A DNA stretch of 64,000 nucleotides from Oscillospiraceae bacterium (GCA_017829075.1 JAGAJA010000073.1:4342-68341), one strand, 5' to 3'. Shown: positions 25,149 to 33,807, counted from the first letter of the stretch. Made by a program: numbers and translations. Notes: a model not told the origin generated them from the sequence alone.

Positions 25149-25553
25149 ATGAAAAAACTTCTTAAACGGCTAAAATCAACCTGTGGCGAGGGTTATATTG
25201 ATGTGTCTGTTGCTGTGCTTGTAGTGATGATACTGCTTGTGGCTGTTATAAAAATAGCACCGGTATTCATTACAAAAATGACAATAAACAACTACGCTAA
25301 TGAGCTTTGCCGTGAAGCGGAAATCGCCGGACGAATAGGAACAGAAACTAACGCACGTCTGGAACGTATGAACGAGTCCCACCCCGATCTAAATCCCACT
25401 GTTACATGGTCTGAAAGAGGTAATATTCAGATGGGCAGGACTTTCACAGTGACCGTATCTACCACATACGATTTCAGCTTTTTTGTGTTCGAATCAACCC
25501 CGATAACCATTTCGGCGACCGCCGAGGGGACAAGCGAGGTGTTCTGGAAATGA
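25149..25553 (+). CDS. DUF4320 family pseudopilin-like protein
   Basis: 134 residues after AAGGAGGG. The N-terminus has a short basic leader (KKLLKRLKSTCGEGYIDVSV) and one long hydrophobic helix, as in TadE-like pseudopilins; the exported remainder is small and beta-rich (ERGNIQMGRTFTVTVSTTYD). DUF4320 genes accompany TadC-like genes in Clostridia mobile elements. It overlaps the next gene by four bases (ATGA). Confidence 0.75.
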   Translation: MKKLLKRLKSTCGEGYIDVSVAVLVVMILLVAVIKIAPVFITKMTINNYANELCREAEIAGRIGTETNARLERMNESHPDLNPTVTWSERGNIQMGRTFTVTVSTTYDFSFFVFESTPITISATAEGTSEVFWK

Positions 25554-26071
25554 GAAATATTCTGAAAAAAAGAATACTGAGCTGCAAGGGATTCTCTTAC
25601 GTCATTCTCAGCGTCCTGATGATAGTTATTCTGCTGATGGGTGTTGCTATATTTGAGATCATCCGTATCAATGTGCAGGCAGGTGCTGTCCGGGACAAAT
25701 TTGAGGACGCGATCATATCAATGTGCGTAGAGAATTACACTCAGATGTATCAGCCTATCCGTGAGAGCCATGCGGCAAGCTATGAATACAATGGTTCCCG
25801 GTGGATCGAAAACAACAAAGCAAACGAACAATACATCAGAACTTATCTTAACAATGCAATGAGCGCCGGCGAGATAATGCAGTGCGAAATTGTGTCGGTG
25901 GATTTCGACGTGGAATCCGCCGACCTTGCTCCGTCAAATACCGAAACAGCGCAGAAATTTTCCGTTTCTGGGAGCCTTACAATTCGCATTCCATACAGAT
26001 TTGCATGGGAAGAACTTGCCCCTATCTCACTGAAGCTGGATGTTAAATCACAGTGGAGGGCATTGTTTTAA
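25550..26071 (+). CDS. TadE/TadG-like pseudopilin
   Basis: 173 residues. A positively charged start (MRNILKKRILSCKGFSYV) is followed by one TM helix (VILSVLMIVILLMGVAIFEI) and an exported domain of ~130 residues, the TadE/G plan. It overlaps the DUF4320 gene and probably co-assembles with it. No recognised enzymatic motif. Confidence 0.7.
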   Translation: MRNILKKRILSCKGFSYVILSVLMIVILLMGVAIFEIIRINVQAGAVRDKFEDAIISMCVENYTQMYQPIRESHAASYEYNGSRWIENNKANEQYIRTYLNNAMSAGEIMQCEIVSVDFDVESADLAPSNTETAQKFSVSGSLTIRIPYRFAWEELAPISLKLDVKSQWRALF

Positions 26072-26086
26072 CAGAAAGGAGAGCAT

Positions 26087-26779
26087 ATGCAAATTGCAAT
26101 AGCAGTCATCACCCTCGTATTATGCGGGGGTTTTCTTTATTGGTTCAAACGCAGTGAGAACAAAAAGCGTATCCGGCGCAGTGAAGAAGAGGAAGACGAG
26201 CGTGAACGCGCTGCGCAGAAAACTGCACAGGATTTTGTTAATGCGAAAGACCTGGGCGAGCACTGTCTTTACACGATCGACGGGTATATCTTTGCTTACA
26301 TAAAAGTAGAGGGACTGTGCCTTGAATTGTTAAGCCGACAGGAGCAGAAGCTCCTCTGCCGGGAGCTTTCATCTGCGCTTTCGGGAATCAAGCGTCCGTA
26401 TAAAAGCGATGCAGTAAGCCGCCCCGCTGATATTTCCATGGCACTACAGGAATATCAGGAGCTGTATGAGTCAGCCACAGGCGGCAGGAAAAAGCTGCTC
26501 AAGTCTGATATGAGTACACTAACAGATATGGTTATGTCCGGAGAATCTCTAGAACGTCAGCACTATATCGTAATATGGGATACGGTGCAGAAGTCTGACG
26601 AGCGCACCATTGTTGCGTCGGCTCAGGATATCGTCCAAAAGTATAAAAACAACGGAATAAATGCAGAGCTTCTCGACAGAAAAGGCATTGTTCAACTCTG
26701 CAACCTTGTCAATATTCCGGCTTACGTTCATATTGAGAGTGCAAACATTGAGGACGCTATATCCGTCCTCGCTGAATAA
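26087..26779 (+). CDS. TM-anchored hypothetical protein, VirB4/TraC N-domain-like
   Basis: 230 residues after AGAAAGGAGAGCAT. One N-terminal TM helix, then a charged linker (RRSEEEEDERERAA) and a domain beginning DLGEHCLYTIDGYIFAYIKV. The alternation of strands and the phrase order resemble the N-terminal, non-ATPase domain of VirB4/TraC-type proteins, but there is no Walker motif. Probably a structural part of the transfer apparatus; low certainty on family. Confidence 0.6.
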   Translation: MQIAIAVITLVLCGGFLYWFKRSENKKRIRRSEEEEDERERAAQKTAQDFVNAKDLGEHCLYTIDGYIFAYIKVEGLCLELLSRQEQKLLCRELSSALSGIKRPYKSDAVSRPADISMALQEYQELYESATGGRKKLLKSDMSTLTDMVMSGESLERQHYIVIWDTVQKSDERTIVASAQDIVQKYKNNGINAELLDRKGIVQLCNLVNIPAYVHIESANIEDAISVLAE

Positions 26780-26793
26780 GGAGGTCACATCGA

Positions 26794-26943
26794 ATGGAAA
26801 ACGAGCTGCATTTACAGCATGGGAAAGACTTGTTCCCTCAGCACTTTACTGCGCCCTTTAAAGGAGAAGGTATATGTTAACCCCTGTGGCATGGGGAGAG
26901 CTGTTACATTTCAGGCTCATTGCCCTCGCTGTCCTCTTGCCTT
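26794..26943 (+). pseudogene. two short remnants at the broken end of the transfer operon
   Basis: After AAGGAGGTCACATCGA an ATG at 26794 opens 28 codons (MENELHLQHGKDLFPQHF...), stopping at 26880. A second site (GGAGAAGGTAT) precedes an ATG at 26875 with 22 codons, and that frame runs into the opposing gene. Both have ribosome sites but no body, as expected if the downstream transfer genes were deleted. Confidence 0.45.
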
Positions 26944-27488
26944 AACTTGTGCATAAGCTCATAGTCTTCTATACTCATGCGGCTTGGATCGTAAGCATAG
27001 GGGTTATCATCTTCATCCAGGTCGGGGTGATGTCTGTCAAAAGGCAGTCCGATTTTGTGTGCAGTCTGTTCAGATTCAGCCATTTTTTCGTAAGAGCTGT
27101 AAAGCTGTTTGGAAATATCCATATAAAGGTGAGCCTTGTATTCCGGTTTATCGTCCAACTTCTTACGGAAATCATCAAGCTGTTCTGGAGAGCAGTATTT
27201 CAGTTCTCCGTCATAGTCATTGGATATCATGTGTTCTAGCAGTTCGTCAAGTGCCTTGCTTACTTCACTGGAAAACATCGTTCTGTCAGCGGAAACAAAG
27301 GCATTTTCTATTTCGCCGCTGTAATAGAGCATGTCAGACTGCGCATGATAGTTCAGCTCAAGCTCAGCGCTCTGGAGATCCTGATCGTCCTCCGCCGTTG
27401 CTACACGCCCTCCTCTGTATCTTCGTCCTCGCCGGACGAAGATACATCGGAATGCTGTTCGGAATTCTGCTGATACATTCTGCGCCAT
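26904..27488 (-). CDS. hypothetical acidic protein of the element
   Basis: Up to 194 residues. The first ~30 codons overlap the preceding gene and look out of character, so translation may begin later (Met at about residue 53, MLYYSGEIENAF, or an alternative codon). The body is acidic and helical and contains HHPDLDEDDNPYAYDPSRMS near the C-terminus. It ends with the acidic tail EDSEGNEPEM, like other proteins of this element. No family recognised. Confidence 0.6.
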   Translation of the reverse strand: MAQNVSAEFRTAFRCIFVRRGRRYRGGRVATAEDDQDLQSAELELNYHAQSDMLYYSGEIENAFVSADRTMFSSEVSKALDELLEHMISNDYDGELKYCSPEQLDDFRKKLDDKPEYKAHLYMDISKQLYSSYEKMAESEQTAHKIGLPFDRHHPDLDEDDNPYAYDPSRMSIEDYELMHKLRQEDSEGNEPEM

Positions 27489-28060
27489 TCATTTAAGACA
27501 TCAGGTTTTTGCAGACAGAAATAGAAAAACTCGGAGATCTCGTCGTTGGTAAGCTCATCACCTATAATCTCGGTGACTTCCTTGCGCTTCAGCGTGATTT
27601 TCTTTGCATATTGATTTGCCGTTGTTTTTTTCTTTTCAGTAATGTTTGGCTGTGTGATATGCTGCTCTGGATTAATTGTGTGGGCAGTTGATGTCTGCTG
27701 AGAGTTACCGTCAAGGAGCTCTATTATATCGCTTTCTGAAACGAATTTCAGATCGGCAAGCATTTCAGCCTGTTTCGCTCTGCGTTCTGCGGCTTTGGCT
27801 GCCTTTCGTTCGCGTTCCGGCTGAAAGTATGCTGCCAGCTCATCTGCACTCGCAGCTCTGACTTCCTCCGGCAGAAGATACCGGGGGAGTTTATCAATCG
27901 AGCCAGTAGACCAGCTTGTAGGACGCAACTTTTTTCCGCAGTCCTCGGACAAGGCGAGAAAGCCCGCTTTTGCCCACTGGCGCTCGGTTCTCAGTTCACT
28001 CCGGAACTTCTGTTTGGACAGGAGCAAGGAAACGGAGCTGGTCCATCTTTCACTTTTCAT
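27401..28060 (-). CDS. hypothetical charged protein of the element
   Basis: 219 residues from the Met at 28060, which follows AAAGGTGATTAT. An N-terminal segment rich in Ser, Arg and Trp (KSERWTSSVSLLLSKQKF) precedes a long Ala/Glu/Arg helix (ERERKAAKAAERRAKQAEML) and a C-terminal domain with DELTNDEISEFFYFCL. It ends in an acidic tail (SSSGEDEDTEEGV). Likely DNA- or protein-binding within the element's maintenance module; function unknown. Confidence 0.65.
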   Translation of the reverse strand: MKSERWTSSVSLLLSKQKFRSELRTERQWAKAGFLALSEDCGKKLRPTSWSTGSIDKLPRYLLPEEVRAASADELAAYFQPERERKAAKAAERRAKQAEMLADLKFVSESDIIELLDGNSQQTSTAHTINPEQHITQPNITEKKKTTANQYAKKITLKRKEVTEIIGDELTNDEISEFFYFCLQKPDVLNEWRRMYQQNSEQHSDVSSSGEDEDTEEGV

Positions 28061-28087
28061 ATAATCACCTTTTTTATTTTCGGCAAA

Positions 28088-28113
28088 GAAAAAGTCCCTC
28101 GCATTCACGAGGG
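28088..28113 (-). terminator. intrinsic terminator after the zinc-ribbon gene
   Basis: On the reverse strand CCCTCG-TGAATG-CGAGGG is followed by ACTTTTTC; it overlaps the stop region of the gene at 28105. Confidence 0.8.
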
Positions 28114-28488
28114 ATCATCATATCTTTTGTTATTACGAGCTGTTACCATAAACTGTAGCTCATCTTTTGTAGGGCTACCGCCTTTCTTAGGGACTTCTGA
28201 GCGTTGACAGTCCGTATGCGGACATTTAAAGCAGGCATACGGCGGATTGCAGGACGCAGTACGATTCCATTCTGTAATAAGCTTTCTCCTACACGTTTCG
28301 TTTTCATCAGAATGGATAACTCTTATTGCTATGCTGTTGCCGCACTGACTACAGTATATATAATAAGTAGGGAAGCTTGATACGAACGGGTTTTTAACTA
28401 AACCTATGACAGAAGGTTTGCAACCACAAATAAACTGGACTTTCACAGTATTACCGCATCTGCATGGGTTTATGTATCTTGCTGACAT
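28105..28488 (-). CDS. zinc-ribbon protein, Lar (restriction alleviation)-like
   Basis: 127 residues. Cys pairs at CRCG, YCSQCG and CFKCPHTDC could bind two zinc ions. The stretch YYIYCSQCGNSIAI followed by ETCRRKLITEWNR matches the pattern of Lar-type zinc ribbons (second CxxC, then ...WN.R), small phage and plasmid proteins named for restriction alleviation. Starts after AGGAGCTGAGCAT. It would fit an anti-restriction role for the element; the assignment is by motif only. Confidence 0.6.
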   Translation of the reverse strand: MSARYINPCRCGNTVKVQFICGCKPSVIGLVKNPFVSSFPTYYIYCSQCGNSIAIRVIHSDENETCRRKLITEWNRTASCNPPYACFKCPHTDCQRSEVPKKGGSPTKDELQFMVTARNNKRYDDPS

Positions 28489-28527
28489 ATGCTCAGCTCC
28501 TTTAATTCAAATATATGTTATATATGG

Positions 28528-28555
28528 TTGACATTTCAAGAAAAAGTGATATGAT
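28528..28555 (+). promoter_or_regulatory. promoter of the integrase gene
   Basis: TTGACA (28528-28533), 16-base spacer, TATGAT (28550-28555), 33 bases before the start codon. Confidence 0.75.
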
Positions 28556-28587
28556 AATTATATAATATCATACTAGGAGGATATATA

Positions 28588-29466
28588 ATGACACCTATAG
28601 AAAACATTACATTTGCGCAGGCACTTGACGAGTACATATGCAGTAAGGATCTGCTCCTTTCGCCCTCAACAGTAAGGGGTTACAGGACTTTACAGAAAAA
28701 CTGTTACGGTGCAATAAACGACATCTTACTGGCGGACTTAAACGAGAAAACCATTCAGAAATGGGTGAACTCTCTTGCCGCCAAATACTCGTCCAAATCT
28801 ATCCGGAATCAGGTTGGATTGCTGACGGTCGTGCTACACCAAAACGGAATTACTCTGAATATGAAATCAGTTACGATGAAGCCGAAAATCAAACCGGAGT
28901 ATGTTATTCCGTCCGAAAGCGAAATAATAAAAATAGCTCAGGTGGTACGTCATACATCTATCGAGATACCTGTTATCATTGCATTAACACTTGGATTGCG
29001 CCAATCGGAAATAGCAGGATTGCGATGGGAAAACTATGACGGAACATATATCACTATCAACAGTGCGATTGTTCCTGATGAAAACCACAAGCTAGTTGAA
29101 AAATGTGAAACAAAGAGTTATGCCAGCCAAAGGACTATTGAGGTACCTGATTACCTCAAAAATTTGCTAGATAATGCTTATCATTTCTCTGATCGTATCA
29201 GCCCTCACAGCCCATTCTACATATTGAAGCATTTCCATCGTATTTGCGAGGATAATGGACTTCCAAAATATACAATGCATTCTCTCCGCCATGCAAACGC
29301 AAGCACAATGCTAAAGCTCAACATACCGGATAAGTACGCAATGGAAAGAATGGGACACTCTACTCCGACAATGCTGAAGCAGGTATATCAGCACTTGTAC
29401 CGGGAAGAACAGACCAAAGTTGCCAATAAGATGAATGACTATTTTAACCAGATTCTAAAGCGCTAA
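28588..29466 (+). CDS. int: tyrosine integrase of the tRNA-Ser element
   Basis: 292 residues after AGGAGGATATATA. N-terminal SAM-like core-binding domain (residues ~8-90), then the catalytic domain with Arg in GLRQSEIAGLRW, HxxR in MHSLRHANAS, GH in MERMGHSTPTM and nucleophile Tyr in KQVYQHLY. The lambda-Int arm domain is absent, so it is a short form. Its gene ends 43 bases before attR, the usual position for an element entering a tRNA 3' end. It catalyses integration and, with an unseen excisionase, excision. Confidence 0.95.
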   Translation: MTPIENITFAQALDEYICSKDLLLSPSTVRGYRTLQKNCYGAINDILLADLNEKTIQKWVNSLAAKYSSKSIRNQVGLLTVVLHQNGITLNMKSVTMKPKIKPEYVIPSESEIIKIAQVVRHTSIEIPVIIALTLGLRQSEIAGLRWENYDGTYITINSAIVPDENHKLVEKCETKSYASQRTIEVPDYLKNLLDNAYHFSDRISPHSPFYILKHFHRICEDNGLPKYTMHSLRHANASTMLKLNIPDKYAMERMGHSTPTMLKQVYQHLYREEQTKVANKMNDYFNQILKR

Positions 29467-29509
29467 AATCAGTAAATAATACATCTTTGTGGCAAAACAT
29501 GATTTAGTA

Positions 29510-29532
29510 TTCAAATCCCTCTTTCTCCGCCA
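29510..29532. repeat. attR: 23-bp copy of the tRNA-Ser 3' end
   Basis: Exact repeat of 10835-10857 (TTCAAATCCC...TCCGCCA). Confidence 0.95.
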
Positions 29533-29537
29533 GTCGA

Positions 29538-29573
29538 GTGCCTCGACACGCATTTTCGCGCGTTGAGGTACTT
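29538..29573 (+). terminator. original tRNA-Ser terminator, now displaced by the element
   Basis: GTGCCTCGACACGC-ATTTTC-GCGCGTTGAGGTAC followed by TTCTATTTTT, six bases past attR. Confidence 0.8.
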
Positions 29574-29671
29574 CTATTTTTCAGGTTATCTCCCGCGTTA
29601 AATAATATACTTTGTAATGTAGAAACAAGGCTTACTTCGCTATTCAGCGCGGCAAGCCTTTGTTTTATATT

Positions 29672-29750
29672 GGCAGTTCCGCCGAGCCTTTACCTCCACT
29701 TTACTAAAGGTAGTTTGGCTCGGCGGGTTGAAAACTGCTTTATTGGCAAC
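29672..29750. repeat. long hairpin repeat, copy A
   Basis: GGCAGTTCCGCCGAGCC pairs with GGCTCGGCGGGTTGAAAACTGC, followed by TTTATTGGCAAC. Two relatives lie at 53480 and 60640, differing mainly in the loop. Another stem (ACAAGGCTT...AAGCCTTTGT, about 29624-29665) precedes it. No gene is seen between attR and the GntR promoter. Confidence 0.7.
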
Positions 29751-29861
29751 AACCTAATCCGGGCTGCCATTTTTGCTGTTCTAAACAGGGTAATTCAGCA
29801 TCTGTAACACATATGTTTTTCAACTTAATTTAAACTTTTGTTGAATTCCTCCATAAACCCC

Positions 29862-29910
29862 TTGACAAATCCAACATCATATGCTATACTGTGATTACTG
29901 TATATATACA
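29862..29910 (+). promoter_or_regulatory. promoter and possible operator of the GntR-ABC operon
   Basis: TTGACA (29862-29867), 17-base spacer, TATACT (29885-29890), then the palindrome TGTATATATACA (29899-29910), placed where a GntR autorepressor would bind. Confidence 0.75.
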
Positions 29911-29927
29911 ATTTTCAGGAGAACACA

Positions 29928-30311
29928 ATGGACTTAATTTTAAGCAACAGCTCTGACGAACCGATCTATGCGCAGATCGTTTCGCAGATAAAGGCGCAGA
30001 TCATGAGCGGAGAGCTTTCGCCTGGCGACGCTCTGCCCTCTATGCGGGTGCTCGCCGGACAGCTCCGCATAAGCGTCATCACCACAAAGCGAGCTTACGA
30101 GGAGCTAGAACGCGACGGGTTTATTGAAAACTTCGCCGGGAAAGGCTGCTTCGTAAAGGTTCAGAACACGGATTTTCTCAGGGAGGAAACGATCCGGCAG
30201 ACCGAACAGCTTCTGGAGAAAGCCTGCGAAAAGGCAAGAATGTGCGGTCTTACAAGCGGCGACCTGAAAGAAATGATCGACCTTATCTATGGAGGAGAGG
30301 ACTATGAGTGA
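29928..30311 (+). CDS. GntR family regulator, YtrA type
   Basis: 127 residues. The N-terminal winged helix contains PIYAQIVSQIKAQIMSGELS, PGDALPSMRVLAGQLRIS and TTKRAYEELERDGFIENFAG, the GntR DNA-binding core. The effector part is only ~50 residues, which defines the YtrA subgroup that usually represses a linked ABC transporter. The AAAACACA-region start follows AGGAG. It overlaps the ABC ATPase gene by 8 bases. Confidence 0.92.
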   Translation: MDLILSNSSDEPIYAQIVSQIKAQIMSGELSPGDALPSMRVLAGQLRISVITTKRAYEELERDGFIENFAGKGCFVKVQNTDFLREETIRQTEQLLEKACEKARMCGLTSGDLKEMIDLIYGGEDYE

Positions 30312-31182
30312 TTATGAAAACGCTGTTGAGATCAGCGGAGTGACCAAGAAATACGACGGCTTTACCCTCGATAATATCAGCTTCTCTGTACCCGCAGGAA
30401 GCATAATGGGCTTCATAGGACAGAACGGCGCAGGAAAATCCACCACAATAAAGGCAATTCTCAACATAATCGGCATAGACAGCGGAAAGATCACAATTCT
30501 CGGAAAAGATCACATCAAGGACGAATACGAGGTAAAATCCCAGATCGCCGCAGTTTTTGACGAGCTTCCCTTCCACGAGGGCTTTAACGCAAACCAGATC
30601 TGCACTATGTTCAGCGGACTTTATCCCAACTGGGACAGAGAAAAGTACTTTGGCTATCTCGACCGCTTCGGACTTCCCCGCAAAAAGAAGCTGAAGCAGT
30701 TCTCAAAGGGCATGAAGATGAAGCTCCAGATAGCAACAGCGCTTTCCCACGGGGCAAAGCTCCTCATCATGGACGAGGCGACCACCGGACTTGACCCCGT
30801 GGTAAGAAACGAGATCCTTGACATCTTCCGGGAGTATTTGCAGGACGAAACCAACAGCATACTCATGTCCTCACACATCACAAGCGACCTCGAAAAGATC
30901 GCCGACAGCGTGACCTTTATAGACAAGGGAAAGATACTCCTTTCCGGAATCAAGGACGAAATACTGGAGAACCACGGACTGATAAAATGCAAAAAAGACG
31001 AGCTATCAATGCTTGCGCCGGAGGACTACATAAGCGCTCGGATAAGCGATTTCAGCGCGGAGGCTATGGTTGCCGACCGGGAGCTTTGCAGAAAGAAATA
31101 TCCGGGGATACTCATTGAAAAAACCGATCTTGAGGAGATCATGCTGTTCTATGTCAACCGCGAGAAAAAGGAGTGGAGCTGA
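30304..31182 (+). CDS. ABC transporter ATP-binding protein
   Basis: 292 residues from ATG 30304 (GGAGGAGAGG upstream). Walker A GQNGAGKST, signature FSKGMKMK, Walker B LLIMDEATTGLD, and His switch in SSHITSD. It is similar in layout to YtrB/BcrA-type exporters. Partner permeases follow directly with one-base overlap. The regulator type suggests induction by cell-wall-active compounds, but the substrate is unknown. Confidence 0.93.
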   Translation: MSDYENAVEISGVTKKYDGFTLDNISFSVPAGSIMGFIGQNGAGKSTTIKAILNIIGIDSGKITILGKDHIKDEYEVKSQIAAVFDELPFHEGFNANQICTMFSGLYPNWDREKYFGYLDRFGLPRKKKLKQFSKGMKMKLQIATALSHGAKLLIMDEATTGLDPVVRNEILDIFREYLQDETNSILMSSHITSDLEKIADSVTFIDKGKILLSGIKDEILENHGLIKCKKDELSMLAPEDYISARISDFSAEAMVADRELCRKKYPGILIEKTDLEEIMLFYVNREKKEWS

Positions 31183-31901
31183 TGAAATTCCTTGTTTACC
31201 GTGAATTTGCGCGTTCCCGGCGGGTAGTTTTTTACAGCCTTTTCACGTCCGTAATGACGTCAGTCCTGTTCATTCTGGTGGCGCTGAGCTTCCGTGTGGG
31301 TAATCTTGCCCTGCTTCCGCAGTTCGTACACGACAAGTTCTTCGAGATGAACAACACCGTTTCACTGCCGCTGCTGGCATTTCTGTCGGGTATCACAATG
31401 ATGTCCGCAGCGTCTACTGACAGCGAAAGCAACCGGCTGTGGCGAATGTTCAAAAAGTCCACCCCGGTAACTCCGCTGAAATTCGCCGGGGCAAAGTTCA
31501 TAATGCTGGGCTGTTACCTGCTGCTGAGCCTAGTGTGCGCGTTTGTACTGTCGCTGCTGTTCTGCCTTGCGGCGGACATTCAGTTCACGCTGGAAACTGC
31601 CGCTGTGGCAGTGGGTCTGATCGAGGCAGTGCTGTTCCTTTCAATGGTTTTTCAGGTGATGCAAGCGTTTATGAGATCTTCTCAGGACAAGGCGGGACTT
31701 ATTCTTGCCGCAGTTTTCATTGTGCCTGTTATGATCGTGGGACTGTACTGCACCGAGAATGACATTGACCTCGGTATTACCCCGGAGAAGCTGTGGGAGC
31801 TGTGCGTTACTCTGCTGCCGTTCACTCCGCTCATTCTTGCCGGAGTATTCACAGCGGGGCTGGCGCTCACAACGATTGCCTACAAAAGGAGGGAGAAGTA
31901 A
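31182..31901 (+). CDS. ABC-2 type permease
   Basis: 239 residues from ATG 31182, with AAAAAGGAG eight bases upstream; a GTG nine bases earlier in frame is less likely. Six hydrophobic membrane segments and no binding-protein motif, as for ABC-2 exporters of the Ytr/Bcr type. Start overlaps the ATPase stop (TGATG). Confidence 0.85.
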   Translation: MKFLVYREFARSRRVVFYSLFTSVMTSVLFILVALSFRVGNLALLPQFVHDKFFEMNNTVSLPLLAFLSGITMMSAASTDSESNRLWRMFKKSTPVTPLKFAGAKFIMLGCYLLLSLVCAFVLSLLFCLAADIQFTLETAAVAVGLIEAVLFLSMVFQVMQAFMRSSQDKAGLILAAVFIVPVMIVGLYCTENDIDLGITPEKLWELCVTLLPFTPLILAGVFTAGLALTTIAYKRREK

Positions 31902-32605
31902 TGCGCGGACTACTGTACAAGCAGCTTATGACCTTCCGTGTTCCTGCGATATTGATACTCGGATTTCAGCTTTTCATGGCGGCAATGGCGATCGTGACGT
32001 ACATCGAAAACCCCGTTCAGGGCAGTCAATTCGGAACAGCGGCGGCAATGATAGCGCCGTTCATACTGTTCTCGATAACAAACGCCGAGCTTTTCCGCTA
32101 TGACGAGCGCGAGAAGTGGTGCTGCTTCGCCGCTTCAACTCCTCAGACCTCAAGAGGGCAGGTTCAGGTGAAATACTACTTCACGCTGGCGGCGCATTCT
32201 GTGATACTGTTTGTGGGAATGCTGTGCGACTGCGTTTATATCGCGGTATGCGGCGATACCTCGGCTTCCTGCATAATGATAGGATTTCTGTTCTTCTGCA
32301 TTTCGCTTATCATGAACGCGCTGGAGTACCCGTTTTACTTCCGCTTCGGCTCAGACCACGGCAGTCAGGTAAAGGTAACCGCCATAATGAGCGTCGTTGT
32401 TCTGCTGTGCATTTATGGGCTGTTCGGGGATATCTCGTTCCTGCTGGACGGCAATTTCTCCGGTCTGATCGCAGGACTTTTCAGCAGCACGGCTGCGCTG
32501 TGGGCTATGGCGCTGCTTCCGTCAACGGCGCTTCTGCTGTTCTATCTCTCCTATCTTATCTCCCTGAGAATGTACCGGAAAGGAATGGAAAGCTATGAGC
32601 AATAA
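31901..32605 (+). CDS. second ABC-2 type permease
   Basis: 234 residues starting at ATG 31901, which overlaps the previous stop (TAATG) and follows AGGAGGGAGAAG. About six membrane segments (for example LILGFQLFMAAMAIVTYI). It probably forms a heterodimeric channel with the preceding permease. Confidence 0.83.
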   Translation: MRGLLYKQLMTFRVPAILILGFQLFMAAMAIVTYIENPVQGSQFGTAAAMIAPFILFSITNAELFRYDEREKWCCFAASTPQTSRGQVQVKYYFTLAAHSVILFVGMLCDCVYIAVCGDTSASCIMIGFLFFCISLIMNALEYPFYFRFGSDHGSQVKVTAIMSVVVLLCIYGLFGDISFLLDGNFSGLIAGLFSSTAALWAMALLPSTALLLFYLSYLISLRMYRKGMESYEQ

Positions 32606-33494
32606 GAGCCTTACTATCCGCAGAATAGTTATCTTCTGCGCGCTTGCGTTTCTGCCGCTTATCATTGTCACTCCGCTGCTGAATATGTACTACGGAGAGC
32701 TTATTTTCGTTTCGGAAAAGGCAGCCGTAGGCTCGTATGTTTTCGGACTTCTTGGAATGATGTCACCGGCGGCAGCAAATCTCCTGACCCGGCTGATAAC
32801 CAAAGAGGGCATGAAAAACAGCTTCCTTGCGCTTGACCTCAAGGGGAAAGGCAGATATTATGCGGCTTCTGTACTCACCGTTCTGGCGGAGGGACTGCTG
32901 GGAATTATCCTTTTCTGCGTATTCTTCATGAACGGCATGAACTTTACGGAGATATTCCCGGCGGAGGGGCTTTCGGACAAATCCGCAACGCTCCTGCTCC
33001 AGATCTCCTATTCGGTGGTGGTGTTCTTCCCTGCATTCGGCGAGGAATTCGGCTGGCGTGGATATCTCATGCCGAAGCTGTGCGAGGTGATGAGCAAGCC
33101 GGCGGCAGTTGTCATCGGAGGAGTCATCTGGGGACTGTGGCACGCGCCGCTCACTATCTCCGGTCACAATTTCGGGGTTGACTACCCGCTGTACCCGTGG
33201 CTCGGAATACTGATGATGTGCATAATATGCGTTGCGGAAAACGCATTTCTTACCCTGCTCACCGAAAGAACTGGCTCGGTATTCCCTGCGTCCTTCTACC
33301 ATATGGTGAACAACAACTGCGCAATTCCCACTATCATCGGAATATTCGGGAGCGAAGCGGCGATATCCACCGCCAATAATATCCCGTCAATTCAGGCTGC
33401 TCTGATGATACTGTTCATTCCGCTGGCGGTAGTCGGAACGGTGAGCTTTATTCTTTTCCTGCGAAAAGGCAGAGCGCACGAACGAACCATATAA
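32595..33494 (+). CDS. CPBP family intramembrane metalloprotease
   Basis: 299 residues with about eight membrane segments. Conserved CPBP/Abi motifs are GEEFGWRGYL (EExxxR), IWGLWHAPL with a metal-ligand His, and SFYHMVNNN with the second His. Family members process prenylated or bacteriocin-type substrates, or confer self-immunity. Overlap with the permease gene suggests one operon concerned with peptide or antibiotic resistance/export. Confidence 0.9.
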   Translation: MSNKSLTIRRIVIFCALAFLPLIIVTPLLNMYYGELIFVSEKAAVGSYVFGLLGMMSPAAANLLTRLITKEGMKNSFLALDLKGKGRYYAASVLTVLAEGLLGIILFCVFFMNGMNFTEIFPAEGLSDKSATLLLQISYSVVVFFPAFGEEFGWRGYLMPKLCEVMSKPAAVVIGGVIWGLWHAPLTISGHNFGVDYPLYPWLGILMMCIICVAENAFLTLLTERTGSVFPASFYHMVNNNCAIPTIIGIFGSEAAISTANNIPSIQAALMILFIPLAVVGTVSFILFLRKGRAHERTI

Positions 33495-33501
33495 AACTCA
33501 A

Positions 33502-33536
33502 GGGCGATATCGTTTCTGATACCGCCCTCTTATTTG
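33502..33536 (+). terminator. terminator of the GntR-ABC-CPBP operon
   Basis: GGGCGATATC-GTTTCT-GATACCGCCC followed by TCTTATTTG. Confidence 0.85.
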
Positions 33537-33781
33537 TTCTATGCAAATATATGGAAACAGCCGATTACCCAAAGAGGAAAATCCACTCGACTTTATAACT
33601 TCACACAACTATTAAAGACAGATAACCGGCTGAATTCCGCAAAAGCTTCCATAATACAATCGCACCGCCGCCCTTACTTCTGAATGCAGCGTACTTTTCT
33701 TTTTATTATCCCACCATATCCCGTAGAAGTCAACATATTTCCGAAAAAAAGCCTGTTTTTCGGAACGAAACAACCTTCTAT

Positions 33782-33807
33782 AAAAAATACAGCCGGAGAT
33801 ATGGCTG
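33782..33807 (-). terminator. terminator of the leftward hypothetical gene
   Basis: Reverse strand: CAGCC-ATATCTCC-GGCTG then TATTTTTTAT. A second stem (CCGAAAAA...TTTTTCGG) follows at 33741-33763. Confidence 0.7.

Larger units (their letters stand above)
10835..29532. mobile_element. integrative (probably mobilizable) element in tRNA-Ser
   Basis: The 23 bases from TTCAAATCCC to TCCGCCA at the tRNA 3' end (10835-10857) recur exactly at 29510-29532, beside a tyrosine integrase whose gene ends at 29466. A terminator that suits the original tRNA lies just beyond attR. The ~18.7 kb inside holds integrase, RHH protein and relaxase, a TadZ-like ATPase, part of a Tad-like transfer operon, and two accessory cassettes. 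No T4SS ATPase or coupling protein is recognised, so it is more likely mobilizable than self-transmissible. Scattered palindromes are confined to it. Confidence 0.92.
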
